In this document: positions 1 to 10,700 of the stretch, one piece after another
Numbering within the stretch: position 1 is the first letter of the stretch
Layout: every line of letters starts with the position of its first letter
Origin: a virus
Strand: one strand, 5' to 3'
IMG/VR virus record: IMGVR_UViG_3300038701_000842
Location: 1-42,136 of that record
DNA length: 42,136 nt
Notes under the pieces: generated by a model
Seen by the model: the letters and a program-made list of their open reading frames with translations, nothing else
Databases searched by the model: none
Told to the model about the DNA's origin: nothing
Program-made: the position numbers and the translations under genes

Positions 1-126
1 TCATGGGCGCTGATGGCGTCCTGACCCCCTCCACGGCCACCATCGACCCGGTGACGAGCTTCCAAGCCTCGGCCCGGTGCCGCCCAGTCTCGGCGGGCCG
101 CTTCATCTACTTCACGTTCGACCGCG
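1..126. repeat. Terminal overlap of contig (left copy)
   Basis: Bases 1-126 are identical to 42009-42134, and the next base differs (a at 127, t at 42135). The repeat lies inside the tail tubular protein B gene and keeps its reading frame. It is therefore best read as the overlap left by an assembler on a circular contig, not as the phage's own terminal repeat. Confidence 0.93.
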
Positions 127-1103
127 ACGGTGCCTCTGGTGTCCGTGAGTTCTACGTGGACGGGGCTGCCCAGACCGAGGATGCGACCGAGATCACCGCC
201 CACTGCCCCACCTACCTCCCGACCGGCATCACTCGGATGACCGGGAGTACCCTTGAGAACGTCATCTTGGCGATCTCCGAGGACCAGCCGAACAAGGTGT
301 TCGTCTATGAGTACTTCTGGGCAGGCGAGGAGAAGCTGCAGTCAGCATGGGGGACGTGGGAGTTCGAGGCGGGGTCCAAGGTCCTGTCCTGCGACTTCTT
401 CGACAACGTCGCCTACCTCGTGATCGAGAGGGCTGACGGCTACCATCTCGAACGCATCCGGTTCCGCCCGGGCCTGAAGGACAACGGCCTTGGGTACTTC
501 ACCCTGCTGGACAGGCGGCTGGTGTCGGGGGAGTTCACCCTGACTTACGACGCCCCCTTCGACCGAACCATCATCACGCTGCCCTATGACGCCTCGGCGA
601 CGATGCAGGTGGTGACCGGGTTCTCCGAGGGGAACCTCCATGCCCCGGGCGTCCAGCTCGCTGTCTCCTCAGTGGCTCCGCAGCAGATCGCGGTGCCGGG
701 GGACAAGACCAGCTGGAACCTCATCGTGGGCGTCCCATACGAGCAACGCTTCGGCCTGACGCGCCCCTACTATTCCTCCCCGGCATCCGGCGGCGGGACG
801 GTGGCTGACACCGAGGCCACCCTGAAGGTCAGGGACTTCTCGCTCGACTTCTCTGCGGCTGGCTACTTCAAGGCCATCTTCGCGCCCAAGTACCGGGCTC
901 CCGTCGAGAAGGAGTTCGCAGGCCGCGTCCTCGGTGCCACCGCCCTCTCGATCCCAGACTTGGACGAGGGGACATTCCGCATCAAGACGCCGACCCGGAA
1001 CACCTACTGGGCGCTCACCATCGTCAACGACAGCCCCTTCCCATCGAGCTTCCTTGCGGCCTCGTGGAGGGGCCTCATCGAAAGCAAGAGCCAACGTGTC
1101 TAA
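1..1103 (+). CDS. Tail tubular protein B, gp12-like (3' part, continues from right edge)
   Basis: This is the C-terminal part of the nozzle protein that closes the short tail of T7-like virions. The open frame enters at base 1 mid-codon and joins in frame with the gene starting at 40751; joined across the overlap it is about 786 residues, close to the 794 of T7 gp12. It ends with a TAA at 1101-1103 that overlaps the GTG start of the next gene. Position after tail tubular protein A and before the internal core proteins matches T7 order. The ATG at position 3 is internal, not a start. Family assignment rests on the N-terminal half, length and synteny. Confidence 0.88.
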   Translation, partial: MGADGVLTPSTATIDPVTSFQASARCRPVSAGRFIYFTFDRDGASGVREFYVDGAAQTEDATEITAHCPTYLPTGITRMTGSTLENVILAISEDQPNKVFVYEYFWAGEEKLQSAWGTWEFEAGSKVLSCDFFDNVAYLVIERADGYHLERIRFRPGLKDNGLGYFTLLDRRLVSGEFTLTYDAPFDRTIITLPYDASATMQVVTGFSEGNLHAPGVQLAVSSVAPQQIAVPGDKTSWNLIVGVPYEQRFGLTRPYYSSPASGGGTVADTEATLKVRDFSLDFSAAGYFKAIFAPKYRAPVEKEFAGRVLGATALSIPDLDEGTFRIKTPTRNTYWALTIVNDSPFPSSFLAASWRGLIESKSQRV

Positions 1104-1554
1104 CATCACATTTCACCCCGCCGTCCGAGAGGACATCGAGTACATCTCCGCCAACCTCCGCGAGGCGGACTTTGAGGAGTTCGTCATGGCGACTGGCCGT
1201 CACCCGCACGGCCTGCTCGTCAAGCGGGCTCTCGCCTCCGCCGGAACCATGGTCGCCAAGCGCGACGGTCGCCCGGCTGCGGTGTTCGGTTGCGTCCCCC
1301 AAGGGGACACCGGAGCGCCGTGGCTGATGGGCACCCCCGACATCGAGGGCTTCGATGCCGCCCGCAAGCTCATCGAGACTGGGCGCTCGCTGCTCGACAG
1401 CTGGGCTCAGCTCTACCCGGGCGGGCTCAAGCACCGGGCATATGCGGGCAATCCCGTCCACATCCGCTACCTCGTCGCCCTCGGCTGCCAGCTGAGCGAT
1501 CCGAAACCATACGGCCCCCTTTCGGGCCTGTTCAGGGAGTTCTCCCATGTGTGA
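1096..1554 (+). CDS. Internal virion protein A, gp13-like (GNAT-like fold)
   Basis: A 152-residue protein starting at GTG 1096, overlapping the stop of tail tubular protein B by 8 bases; no good in-frame ATG lies near. Its C-terminal part, with GNPVHIRYLVALGCQL, resembles T7 gp13 (GNTSHIRFLKTIGA), and the whole protein has the look of an acetyltransferase-like fold (a repeated host-interaction domain seen in gp13 homologues). In T7, gp13 is required for assembly of the internal core. It is followed by gp14-, gp15- and gp16-like genes in the T7 order. Enzymatic activity is not implied. Confidence 0.72.
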   Translation: MSNITFHPAVREDIEYISANLREADFEEFVMATGRHPHGLLVKRALASAGTMVAKRDGRPAAVFGCVPQGDTGAPWLMGTPDIEGFDAARKLIETGRSLLDSWAQLYPGGLKHRAYAGNPVHIRYLVALGCQLSDPKPYGPLSGLFREFSHV

Positions 1555-2104
1555 ACCGACCACCATTGCGCTGGCCGCCACCGCGATGTCGGCAACCCAA
1601 GCCATCGTCGGGTACATGGGGCAAGCCCAGCAGGCCTCTCAGATGAATGCCGCATACTCGCGGAACGCTGACGCCGCGATCACCGCCTACCAGAGCGACA
1701 TCGAGGCCACGAACCTCGACACCATGGCGGGCCAAGAGGGTGACACCCAACGCCGACTTCAGGCCTCCTCAGAGGCTCTGGCGGCCCGTGGTGCCTCAAG
1801 GGCTACCGCAGGTGAGCGTGGCGTCGGGGGCCTCTCCGTGGCCGCCCTGCAGCGTGACCTCGGGTTCCAAGAGGGCCAGCAGATCGCCGCCATCAACCGC
1901 AACGCAACCCTCAACCAGCAGCGTCACCGCCTCACAGCCCGGGGCTCCCAAGACGCTGCCCAGTCCCGCATCAACTCCGCACCTCGCTCCCGAGGTCCGA
2001 GCCTTCTGGCACTCGGTGCCGACCTCGGTGGGGCTGCTCTGAACGGATACACCATGCGCTCGAACCTTCGGGCGAACGCAGCGGCAGGAACAGGAACCCA
2101 GTAG
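1547..2104 (+). CDS. Internal virion protein B, gp14-like
   Basis: A 185-residue protein beginning MCEPTTIALAATAMSA, like T7 gp14, which also starts MC followed by a short hydrophobic Ala-rich stretch. The rest is Gln/Ala/Arg-rich and predicted helical. In T7, gp14 is ejected into the outer membrane as part of the DNA-ejection channel. The start at 1547 overlaps the end of the previous gene by 8 bases and is preceded by a GGGAG ribosome site. The stop directly abuts the next ATG at 2105, consistent with translational coupling. Confidence 0.82.
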   Translation: MCEPTTIALAATAMSATQAIVGYMGQAQQASQMNAAYSRNADAAITAYQSDIEATNLDTMAGQEGDTQRRLQASSEALAARGASRATAGERGVGGLSVAALQRDLGFQEGQQIAAINRNATLNQQRHRLTARGSQDAAQSRINSAPRSRGPSLLALGADLGGAALNGYTMRSNLRANAAAGTGTQ

Positions 2105-4267
2105 ATGCCAAATCAGAGACTTCGTGCCCCGGAGGCCATCCAGCGTGGTGGCTTCCAAGGTGGCACCTTCGTACAGCCTGAGCAGTCACCGCTGGGCAGT
2201 GGCCTGACGGAGCTTGCGAGCGCCCTCGGGCGAATGAACCCGGCCCTCGACAACGCCATGGTGACCCGCGAGACCAACCGCGTGGATGCACTGCGCCGGT
2301 CGGCGGAGGACGAAGCTGCCGACATCCAATCGACCTTCCAAGGATACACTGCCGAGCAGATGGGGGCAGCACTGGAGAGTGAGCCACTGGCTCGCCGGTT
2401 CCGGGACAACCCCTACATCCTCCCGGCGCTACAGGTCCACCGTGGGCGCGTGGCTGCCGACGAGATGGCGACCGGCATGGCCGAAGCTGGCGTTGACCCC
2501 AGCGATGCTGATGCAGTCAACGTGTACCTCCGAGAGAACGCCCCCCAGAACGACGATACCTTCTTCTCCCGTGGCATGAACGAGCAGATGGAGCGTCACC
2601 GCGCACAGTGGGTGCAGATGCAGCAGCGGGCGACCCTGCAGGAGGCTGAGGCCGAGCGTAGGACTGCCGCCGGGCGGGAGTTCCAGACCGTCTATGAGGA
2701 CACTGGAGACATCGGTGCAGCCGTAGATGCCCTGCGGAACTCACAGCTCGGCCTGCGCGGTACTGACGTCAACGACATCCTCGTCGCCAACATGCGGGCA
2801 GCCGCCCAGCGTGGTGACAAGGACTTCGTGGAGGCCTTGGCCACCCTCGACCGGGGCGATGCCCCCACCATGGCCGATGACGCCAACCTGATGGACGACG
2901 TCGCTGTCCACCGGGAGCAGGCTGACCTGCGCTGGCGGCAGAACAAGAACGACGAATGGGTGCAGACCCGGACGGACCTCTATGACGTGATCGACGTGGG
3001 CGTCACCCGCCCGGCGCTGGAGAGCGACCCTCGGTTCGAGAGCCTCCCTGAGGCCATGCAGTCCATGGTCATCGAGCGGTGGCGATCCGACCGTGACAGC
3101 CGCCGTGCCGAAGCCCGCCGCAACAGCGTGGGCCACTGGGAGGCTTCCCAGCGAGCCACGGTGACCGAGCAGGCCCTCCAGCTCCTTGTCAGCGGGCGAG
3201 GCGAAGAGATCGACGATGTTACCGTGGTGGACGAAGAGGCAGGCTACAGCGTCTTCTTGTCCCGGGGCCAGCAGATCGAGGCCGGTGTCCGAGAGTTCCG
3301 CTCCCGGTTCCTCGGAGAGAACCCTCTGGCTGTCCCGCCCGAGGAAGGCGAACGCTACCGTGCGTACACCCAGCGGCTGGCAGACGGCGATCTACACGAT
3401 CCTATGCTCCAGCGGTATCTGGACGGCCTCGGTGCCATGATGACCACTGAGTCGGTCATGCAGAACGGGGGCGATGTAGCGCAGGGGTACGTGATGTACT
3501 CCAACATGGACCCTGTCACGGCCCGCCGGTACGTCACCGACACCCGCAGCCGCGCTGTCTTCGCTCAGATGGATGCCATTGTCCAACGTGACCCGGACAT
3601 CGACAGAGCAGAGGCGGCGCAGAGGGCGGTGGCCGTGGTGAGCCAAGAGCGCCCACGCGTCTCCCCGAACTCCGACTTGATGGAAGCTACGGTGCGGGGG
3701 CTGGAGATCACCGACCCCCTGAACACCCACAGGAACTGGAGGTTCGCCCGGCGGAATGACACCGTGGCGGCTGACGGTCTTGAGGCCCGGGGGTGGATCG
3801 CCGAGCGGGCCTTCGAGTACGCCGCCTACATGCCACAGGGCCCCGCCGTCGAGCAGGCCCAAGCGGACTTTGCGGCGGAGCACACCGTCGTCAATGGGCG
3901 GCTTGTGCAGCTCCCCAACGGGACGCCGAGTGACCCCACGATTGCCCGGGACACCCCGGAAAGCTGGGCTCATACCGCCACAGACTTCGTGGCCGGGGCA
4001 GCCCGTCGAGAGGGCATTGAGAGCCCTGAAGACATCCACCTGACCCACTTCGGCGGGAATAGCTACAGCGTGGCCCTGCCTGACGGGAGGGTCCGTTACT
4101 ACACAGCCGAGCAAATGCGCCGTGCCGCAGACGAGTACCGCAACGCTGTGGATGCCGAAGAGGCCGCCGCAGAAGCTGCTGCAAACGACGCCGCTGCCCA
4201 AGAAGCAATCGACCGTCGCAACCGACCCCGCAACGACGCGGCCACCATCCTACGTGGCCTCGACTAG
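2105..4267 (+). CDS. Internal virion protein C, gp15-like
   Basis: A 720-residue, mostly helical, charged protein close to the length of T7 gp15 (747). It lies exactly between the gp14- and gp16-like genes. In T7, gp15 forms the periplasmic tunnel with gp16 during genome ejection. The C-terminal tail is Ala/Glu-rich and then basic. I see no catalytic motif. Assignment is by position, size and composition; sequence resemblance to T7 itself is weak by eye. Confidence 0.8.
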   Translation: MPNQRLRAPEAIQRGGFQGGTFVQPEQSPLGSGLTELASALGRMNPALDNAMVTRETNRVDALRRSAEDEAADIQSTFQGYTAEQMGAALESEPLARRFRDNPYILPALQVHRGRVAADEMATGMAEAGVDPSDADAVNVYLRENAPQNDDTFFSRGMNEQMERHRAQWVQMQQRATLQEAEAERRTAAGREFQTVYEDTGDIGAAVDALRNSQLGLRGTDVNDILVANMRAAAQRGDKDFVEALATLDRGDAPTMADDANLMDDVAVHREQADLRWRQNKNDEWVQTRTDLYDVIDVGVTRPALESDPRFESLPEAMQSMVIERWRSDRDSRRAEARRNSVGHWEASQRATVTEQALQLLVSGRGEEIDDVTVVDEEAGYSVFLSRGQQIEAGVREFRSRFLGENPLAVPPEEGERYRAYTQRLADGDLHDPMLQRYLDGLGAMMTTESVMQNGGDVAQGYVMYSNMDPVTARRYVTDTRSRAVFAQMDAIVQRDPDIDRAEAAQRAVAVVSQERPRVSPNSDLMEATVRGLEITDPLNTHRNWRFARRNDTVAADGLEARGWIAERAFEYAAYMPQGPAVEQAQADFAAEHTVVNGRLVQLPNGTPSDPTIARDTPESWAHTATDFVAGAARREGIESPEDIHLTHFGGNSYSVALPDGRVRYYTAEQMRRAADEYRNAVDAEEAAAEAAANDAAAQEAIDRRNRPRNDAATILRGLD

Positions 4268-4276
4268 GAGACCAAC

Positions 4277-7200
4277 ATGGAACGTGACCCGTTCAACGAC
4301 GCCTTCGACCGTGCCGTAAGCTACCAACCCTTCGACCACGAGACCGAGGCTCAACCGACCATCAACGCTGATGGGGTGCTTGAGGCACTCCCGGAAGACG
4401 CCACCTCGGTGTCCTCCGCGCCCCTGCCGTGGGCCACAGTGAACTGGGACGGCGCTCACGGCGTCCCTGACGTGGACTTCCCCATCGTGGAGAGCATAGC
4501 CGCGCAGGACTGGTTCGGCGGCTCCGAGATGGACGTCTGGCGCACCCGTGCCGAGAGGTACGGAACCCCCTTCTTCGGGGAGCAGCTGGACAACCTCCCG
4601 GACTTCCAGCCGACCGCTGAGCAGATCACCGAGACTGCCAACCGCTGGAACCTCGACCGGCGCTACTATGACTACCTCGCGGGTGCTCGCTCAGAGATGG
4701 ACATGGACGTCCTCGCCGAGGCCTACGCATCCCGCAATGTCCGGGAACAGGCTATCGGGGAGGCTACACCGGGCCTCGTCGGCCTTGTCACCCGCATCGG
4801 CGTGAACGCCTTCGACCCCGCGTTCGTCGTCTCTGGCGGCACTGCTGGAACGGTGTTAAAGGTCGGAGCCGGGGCTACACGCACCGCCAACGCCCTACGC
4901 GCGGCTGGTGCCGGTCTGGCAGGCGATGCTCCCTTCGAGCTGGCCCGCCAGCACCTCGACCCAGCTGTCACATGGCAGATGACCGCCCTCTCCCTTCTGG
5001 CCTCCACAGGCCTCTCAGGGGCCCTCGGCTCCCTAGGGAGGGGCGTGTCGTCTTCCGAGGTGTCGGCCATCGACGACGCAGCTGCAGACAGCATCGACTA
5101 CTTCGCGTCGTATGGCAGCTCGGTCGGTGCCGCCCAGTCCCGCCCGATCCTCCGGGAGATCGACGACGGGTCTGGTGCCTTCGAGGCCGTAGACGCTCCC
5201 GGGCGCTTGGAGATCAAGGTACCCTTCACGGACATCGGGGTCGGCCAGTTCGGTACGCCATTGAACTTCCTCGGAAGGTCGGTGGACAGCATCACTCGCG
5301 ACTTGGCCGCGCGCTTCAGCTGGAACCCCTACTTACAGGGTGGCCAGCAGTCCACGGCCTTCACGGCCCAGCGCCGTATCTACGAGGCCGGTGGTGCGTT
5401 CCTGCGGCAGCACGAAGACGCTGCCAAGGGGTATCTCCGGGACCGCAACCAGCTGGCCCCTACGGGAGGCATCAGCACCACACAGCGGCAGCAGTTCAAC
5501 ACTCTGGTGGCGCAGGTGCTGACTGGGGTTCGGCAATCGGAAGACCCCAACGTCCTGCGGGCGGTGAAGGTCTGGTCGGACTTCCACGAGGACACCTTGG
5601 CCTTCGTGAAGAATGAGTTCCACAACGGCCCGGGGGCGACCGGCGGTCAGGGTAGGGGGCTGGAAGAGTTCGCTGACATCGAGCACGACAAGTCCTACCT
5701 GATGCGCGCCTTCTCAGATGACGGCTTCCGCCGCGTCCAGAACACCCTCGGTGGCAACGACAAGGTGGCAGTCCAGCTCGCAAGAGTGATCCTCCGGTCG
5801 AACCAAGAGTGGCTCGCCGGGCTGGCCGAGAAGTGGAACAAGGGCCGGGCCAACACCCCGGACGCCACAGGCCGCATCGCCGCTCCAATGACAGCCGACT
5901 GGATGGCTCAGCGCCTCGCCAAGAAGTACGTGGAAACGGTCGAGCGCCTAACCAACCCTGCCATGCGGGGAGAGCACTCGCCGCACCGGCCTGTCACGAA
6001 GGCAGACCGAGACGCGGCCCGGGAGCTTGCCCGACAGTCGTTCAACGACGGTGACGAGTTCGGTGACAATGTCGAGGAAGCTATCGACATGATCATGGAC
6101 CTTCTGGCCCCGGCCCGTAAGGGCGGCACGGAGAGCCCCCGAACCCGCCACCGCATGACGCTCAACCTCGACGCCAAGGAAGACGCCGCCATCCTCGACA
6201 TGTTCGACTGGGATGTCGAGCGGCTGGGCGTGACCTACCGCCGCCAGCTGTCTGGCTTTGCCGGGCTTCTCCGGGCTGGCTTCGGGTCCACCCGGGAGGT
6301 CGATGGGATGATCGAGAAGGTCGTCCAGAACTCCGCCGGGAAGTCGGCCCGCCGACAGCGCCTCGCTGCCAAGGAGGCCGAGATGCTTGGGCACATGCGC
6401 GACATGATCCTCGGCAGGTCGCGGCCTTCGCTCTTCAAGTCGGAGACCTACAACTTCATCATGAACCAGATCAGGCGGCTGAACTTCGGCAACCTGATGT
6501 CAAACGTGGGCTTCCTCGCCGCCTCAGAGCTCGGTGGGGCGCTCACCCGCGTGGGCCCGATCCGCCTGTTCAAGGAGTTCCCTGCCTTCCGCCGGTACTA
6601 TGCGCTGGCCCGGAAGGGCGACCCGGAGGCAACCAAGAGCCTCTACCACCTCGCGGATGCGATCAACGGACACGGCTCCCAGCAGCTTCTCTCGCGGCTC
6701 TCGGGCCGGGTGGATCGCTATGAGGGCGACTTCGAGGACTTGATCGACCCGCAGACGCGGCTTCAGGAACGAGTGGACACCTTCACGCGGAAGCAGGCCA
6801 ACGCGACGGCTCGCTTCTCCGGTATGGCCCCGCTCTCTGAGTACCTCCGCATGACCATCACGGTCTCGGAGGCTCAGGACTGGCTCAAGGCCGCCCGGGC
6901 CGGTCGCCCGATCTACTCCGCACGTCGTCTGTCCATCATGGGCGTTGACGAGCCGATGTGGAACCGGATCAGCGCCCAGCTCCGCAAGATGGACGACGCT
7001 CGGTCGCCCGATACAGGGCAGCAAGTCCCCGAGTTCGACCTGAGCCGCTGGGACGACCCGGAGGCGCTCAACGTGTTCATCGAGGCCCTAGACCGCAACA
7101 GTCGCCGTCTGGTTCTGGAGGGCGACTTGGGCCACCAAGCGCTCATCATGCGGCGGTCACCCGCAATGCAGCTCCTGTTCCAGTTCCTCGGCTTCCCTCT

Positions 7201-7735
7201 CAATGCTTTCTCCAAGCACCTCGGGTTCGCCCTGAACGCCCGGGACATGCGAGCGGTGGCGGAGACCTTGGCGATGTCGTTCGGCGGTGCCATCGGCTTC
7301 ATGGCTCGTGTAGCATCGCAGGCAGCTGCGATACCGGACGAGAGGGAGCGCGAGGCTTTCCTCGAGGAGCGGTGGACGATGGAAGAGATGGCGAAGGCGG
7401 CCTTCTACTACTCAGCCCACGCCTCTCTCATCCCCAACCTGATCGACCTGCCCCTGTCAGCAGCCGAGCAGGCCGGGTTCGACGTCGATCCCATCTTCTC
7501 CAAGGCCCGGGCATCGGGGCTGGCAGGTGACCCGCTCATGGGCAACGCCTCCCGGACCCGCTTCTACAACATGCTCCGGTCTGCTGGCGATCTCGCCACC
7601 GGCACCCCGCTCTCCGAGCAGGACATGCAAGAGCTTGCGACGGCTTGGGCCCCCATGGGCAACCACGTCCTCGTCCAAGCCTTCCTCAACCGGGCCCTCA
7701 GTGGCCTGCCCCAAGAAACCGAAGACGACAGCTAG
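4277..7735 (+). CDS. Internal virion protein D, gp16-like, without recognisable transglycosylase domain
   Basis: An 1152-residue protein preceded by TAGGAG at 4265-4270, in the place of T7 gp16 (1318 residues). It has long helical segments and a small hydrophobic Ala/Gly-rich region near residues 160-270, in keeping with an ejected inner-core protein that crosses the cytoplasmic membrane. T7 gp16 begins with a lytic transglycosylase domain (catalytic Glu in an ESRF motif, then a GxMQF-like motif). Here the N-terminus is acidic and I find no such motif, which also fits the shorter length. The gene ends in a strong hairpin before the tail-fibre gene. Confidence 0.82.
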   Translation: MERDPFNDAFDRAVSYQPFDHETEAQPTINADGVLEALPEDATSVSSAPLPWATVNWDGAHGVPDVDFPIVESIAAQDWFGGSEMDVWRTRAERYGTPFFGEQLDNLPDFQPTAEQITETANRWNLDRRYYDYLAGARSEMDMDVLAEAYASRNVREQAIGEATPGLVGLVTRIGVNAFDPAFVVSGGTAGTVLKVGAGATRTANALRAAGAGLAGDAPFELARQHLDPAVTWQMTALSLLASTGLSGALGSLGRGVSSSEVSAIDDAAADSIDYFASYGSSVGAAQSRPILREIDDGSGAFEAVDAPGRLEIKVPFTDIGVGQFGTPLNFLGRSVDSITRDLAARFSWNPYLQGGQQSTAFTAQRRIYEAGGAFLRQHEDAAKGYLRDRNQLAPTGGISTTQRQQFNTLVAQVLTGVRQSEDPNVLRAVKVWSDFHEDTLAFVKNEFHNGPGATGGQGRGLEEFADIEHDKSYLMRAFSDDGFRRVQNTLGGNDKVAVQLARVILRSNQEWLAGLAEKWNKGRANTPDATGRIAAPMTADWMAQRLAKKYVETVERLTNPAMRGEHSPHRPVTKADRDAARELARQSFNDGDEFGDNVEEAIDMIMDLLAPARKGGTESPRTRHRMTLNLDAKEDAAILDMFDWDVERLGVTYRRQLSGFAGLLRAGFGSTREVDGMIEKVVQNSAGKSARRQRLAAKEAEMLGHMRDMILGRSRPSLFKSETYNFIMNQIRRLNFGNLMSNVGFLAASELGGALTRVGPIRLFKEFPAFRRYYALARKGDPEATKSLYHLADAINGHGSQQLLSRLSGRVDRYEGDFEDLIDPQTRLQERVDTFTRKQANATARFSGMAPLSEYLRMTITVSEAQDWLKAARAGRPIYSARRLSIMGVDEPMWNRISAQLRKMDDARSPDTGQQVPEFDLSRWDDPEALNVFIEALDRNSRRLVLEGDLGHQALIMRRSPAMQLLFQFLGFPLNAFSKHLGFALNARDMRAVAETLAMSFGGAIGFMARVASQAAAIPDEREREAFLEERWTMEEMAKAAFYYSAHASLIPNLIDLPLSAAEQAGFDVDPIFSKARASGLAGDPLMGNASRTRFYNMLRSAGDLATGTPLSEQDMQELATAWAPMGNHVLVQAFLNRALSGLPQETEDDS

Positions 7736-7753
7736 GCCCCCTCACGGGGGTCT
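7734..7753 (+). terminator. Hairpin between gp16-like and tail-fibre genes
   Basis: AGGCCCCC (7734-7741), loop TCAC and GGGGGTCT (7746-7753) form an 8-bp stem with one G-U pair, starting inside the stop codon of the gp16-like gene. No long T tract follows, so it may act as a weak terminator, a processing site or 3'-end protection rather than a full stop. Confidence 0.6.
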
Positions 7754-7774
7754 ACGCCCCTGTGAAGGACCATC

Positions 7775-10700
7775 ATGGCACTCTCATACATCAACTACCC
7801 GGCTGATGGCTCGACGACCCAGTTCGACATCACCTTCGGATACCTTCGGCGAACCCATGTGTTCGTCTTCGTGGACAACTCCCTCGTCGGGTTCAAGTGG
7901 ATCAGCTCCACCCGCATCGAGATTTCACCGGCCCCACCACTGGAGGCCGAGGTCCGCATCCAGCGACTGACCGACAAGGTCAACCGCATCACCGACTTCG
8001 CAGACGGCCAGACGCTCCTCGCGGGCGACCTCGACGCTGCGACCCTCCAGAACTTCTACCTCGCGCAGGAGATGCTGGACGGGATCACCGATGGCGTCCT
8101 TCAGGGCGACGTGGTCCTGAACCAGCCTCTGGTCGGCGGGGAGCCCCTGACCATTCAGGAGGTCCAAAGCATCCTCAACGAGGCCGCCCGGAACTCCCCA
8201 GTCGTCCAGCAGCTCCTCGGTGACGTCAGCGGGAATACCCAGAGCATCCTCACGGAGACGCAGGATCGCCTTGCTTCCGTCACTGCCGAGACACAGGCCC
8301 GCATCGCGGCTATCGCGGCAGAGGCCCAGTCCCGTCAGGATGCCCTCAGCGCTGAGGCGCAGGCGCGTCTGGACGCCCTCAACGCCCTGCAGGCCCAGAT
8401 CGACGCCGATGTGGCTAGCCTCGCGGTAACCTCGGCTGCCCTGACGCAGGAGATCGCCGACCGCATCAGCGCCGTGGATGGCGTTGCTGCCGGGCTCTCT
8501 CAAGAGGTCACCGACCGCATCAGCGCCGTGGATGGCGTTGCTGCTGGGCTCTCTCAGGAGATCACCGACCGGGCTACAGCTGTTCAGGCGAACGCTGACG
8601 CCCTCGCACAAGAGGCTCTCGACCGCCAAGGCGGCGATCAGGCTCTGGACACTCGGATCGACGCCGTGGTGGCCACAGTGGACGGCAACTCCGCCCTGAT
8701 CGCCTCTGAGCAGACTGCTCGCATCTCCGGGGACAACGCCCTCGCGAGCCAGATCAGTGTCGTGCAGGCTGCCACGGACGGCAACGCCGCCCAGATCGCA
8801 GCGGAGCAGACTGCTCGCATCAACGCCGATACCTCCTTCGCGACGAGCCTCACGGCCCTGACGACCCGGATGGGTGACGCTGAGGCTGAGCTGATCTCCG
8901 TGAACGAGGCTGTGTCCACCGAAACGTCTGCCCGGGTCACGGCCATCAACGGCCTACAGACCAGCCTCAACGCGAACTCGGCGCTGATCGCCTCGAACTC
9001 CACGGCCATCTCCGACGAGACCTCGGCCCGGGCTTCGGCTGTCGCGGCCCTGCAGGCGCTAGTGGACGACAACGCGTCTGCCATCACGACTGAGCAATCG
9101 GTCAGGGCGAGCGCCGACAGCGCCTTCACGCTCCAGATGTCGGCCCTTACGGCCCGCGTAGGCGACAACGAGGCCGGTCTGGTCTCCGTCAACGAGGCTG
9201 TGGCGACCGAAAGCTCTGCCCGTGCGACCGCCATCAGCGGCCTGCAGACGCAGATCGACGGGAACTTCGCCTCCATCGCTGCCAACGCTACCGCGATCTC
9301 TGATGAGACCGGTGCCCGCGTGTCCGCCATCAGCGCCATACAGACGCAGGTGGATGACAACGAGGCTGCCATCACGGCAGAGGCCATGGCTCGCTCGGGT
9401 GCTGACAGTGCCTTCACGCTCTCCCTGAACGCCCTCACAGCGCGTGTAGGAGACAATGAGGCTGACATCATCACGGTCAACGAGGCGGTCTCTACGGAGT
9501 CCTCAGCCCGCGCTTCGGCTATCTCCGGTCTGCAGACGCAGGTGGATGATGCCAACGTCCTGATCGCCTCGAACCAGACGGCGATCTCTGATGAGGCCTC
9601 AGCACGGGCGTCCGACTTCAACGCACTCTCCGCCGAGATCACCCGTGTCGAAGAGACGCAGTCGGCGTTCAGTAAGCCGCTGACCTCCACCGCCGACCTC
9701 CACTCTGTTGGTGCCTCGGTGACCGTCGAGGACGGCGCAGGCGTCTTCGGCCAAGAGGGTATGGTAACCGTCCGCGAGGCGGCTGCTGTAGGTTATGACA
9801 CCACAGCCCAAACGAACGGTGCGTCTGTAGTCATTCCGACGAACATTGCACTGCAGTTCTCCGCTCGCCGGGTGCGCATCGCGGTCCTTGCGAAGGCATC
9901 CTCCGTTCAACCAGCAGCGGACTTCGTGGTCGCTTACTCGACATCGGACACAGGTAACAGCGGTGCGATGTACTCCGCGCTCACATACTCATGGGCGTGG
10001 CACACCTTCTACTATCAGGTTCCTGCCGCCTCTGCTGGCGGCACCGACTTCCTCGGCATCTTCTCCACCGGGTCGGATGGGGATGGCGTGGACGTGGCAC
10101 GCGTCATGATTGACGTAGCGGCAACGGCGGGGGACATCCCTGAGATCGCTCAGAACACAGCCGCGATCACCTCGGAGCAGACCGCTCGGGCTTCTGCAGA
10201 CAGCGCCATCGCCTCTGACGTCTCAGCCCTGACGACGCGCATGGGGGACGCCGAAGCGGACATCGTGTCCAACCAGACGGCTATCTCGAACGAGACGTCC
10301 GCACGGGCCTCAGCGGTGTCCGGCCTACAGACGCAGATCAACGGGAACGCCGCTGCGATCACCTCTGAGCAGACCGCCCGGTCAACGGCTGACAGCTCTC
10401 TTGCCTCCGACATCTCTGGACTGACAGCCCGAGTTGAGGACGCTGAGGCGGGTGTCATCTCGAACTCCACGGCCATCTCGGACGAGGAAACGGCTCGGGC
10501 AGCGTCTATTGACCTGCTGTACGCACGCTTCTCGGGAACGCGTCAAGACATGCTGGGGGCCGACCGGCGGATGTCTTCTGGACTCGATGGGCTTCCACAG
10601 GATGTTGGGAACCTGAACAGCACTTGGTACGAGGAGGAGACGGCTGACGGGCCGAAGGTGACCATCCCGGTCTCAAGTGCGCAACTCTCTCTGAAGGAGA

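Noticed and set aside
934-1095. Upstream extension of the gp13-like frame to ATG 934
   Set aside because: It lies wholly inside the tail tubular B gene and translates to Pro/Arg/Ser-rich shadow sequence; GTG 1096 is the better start.
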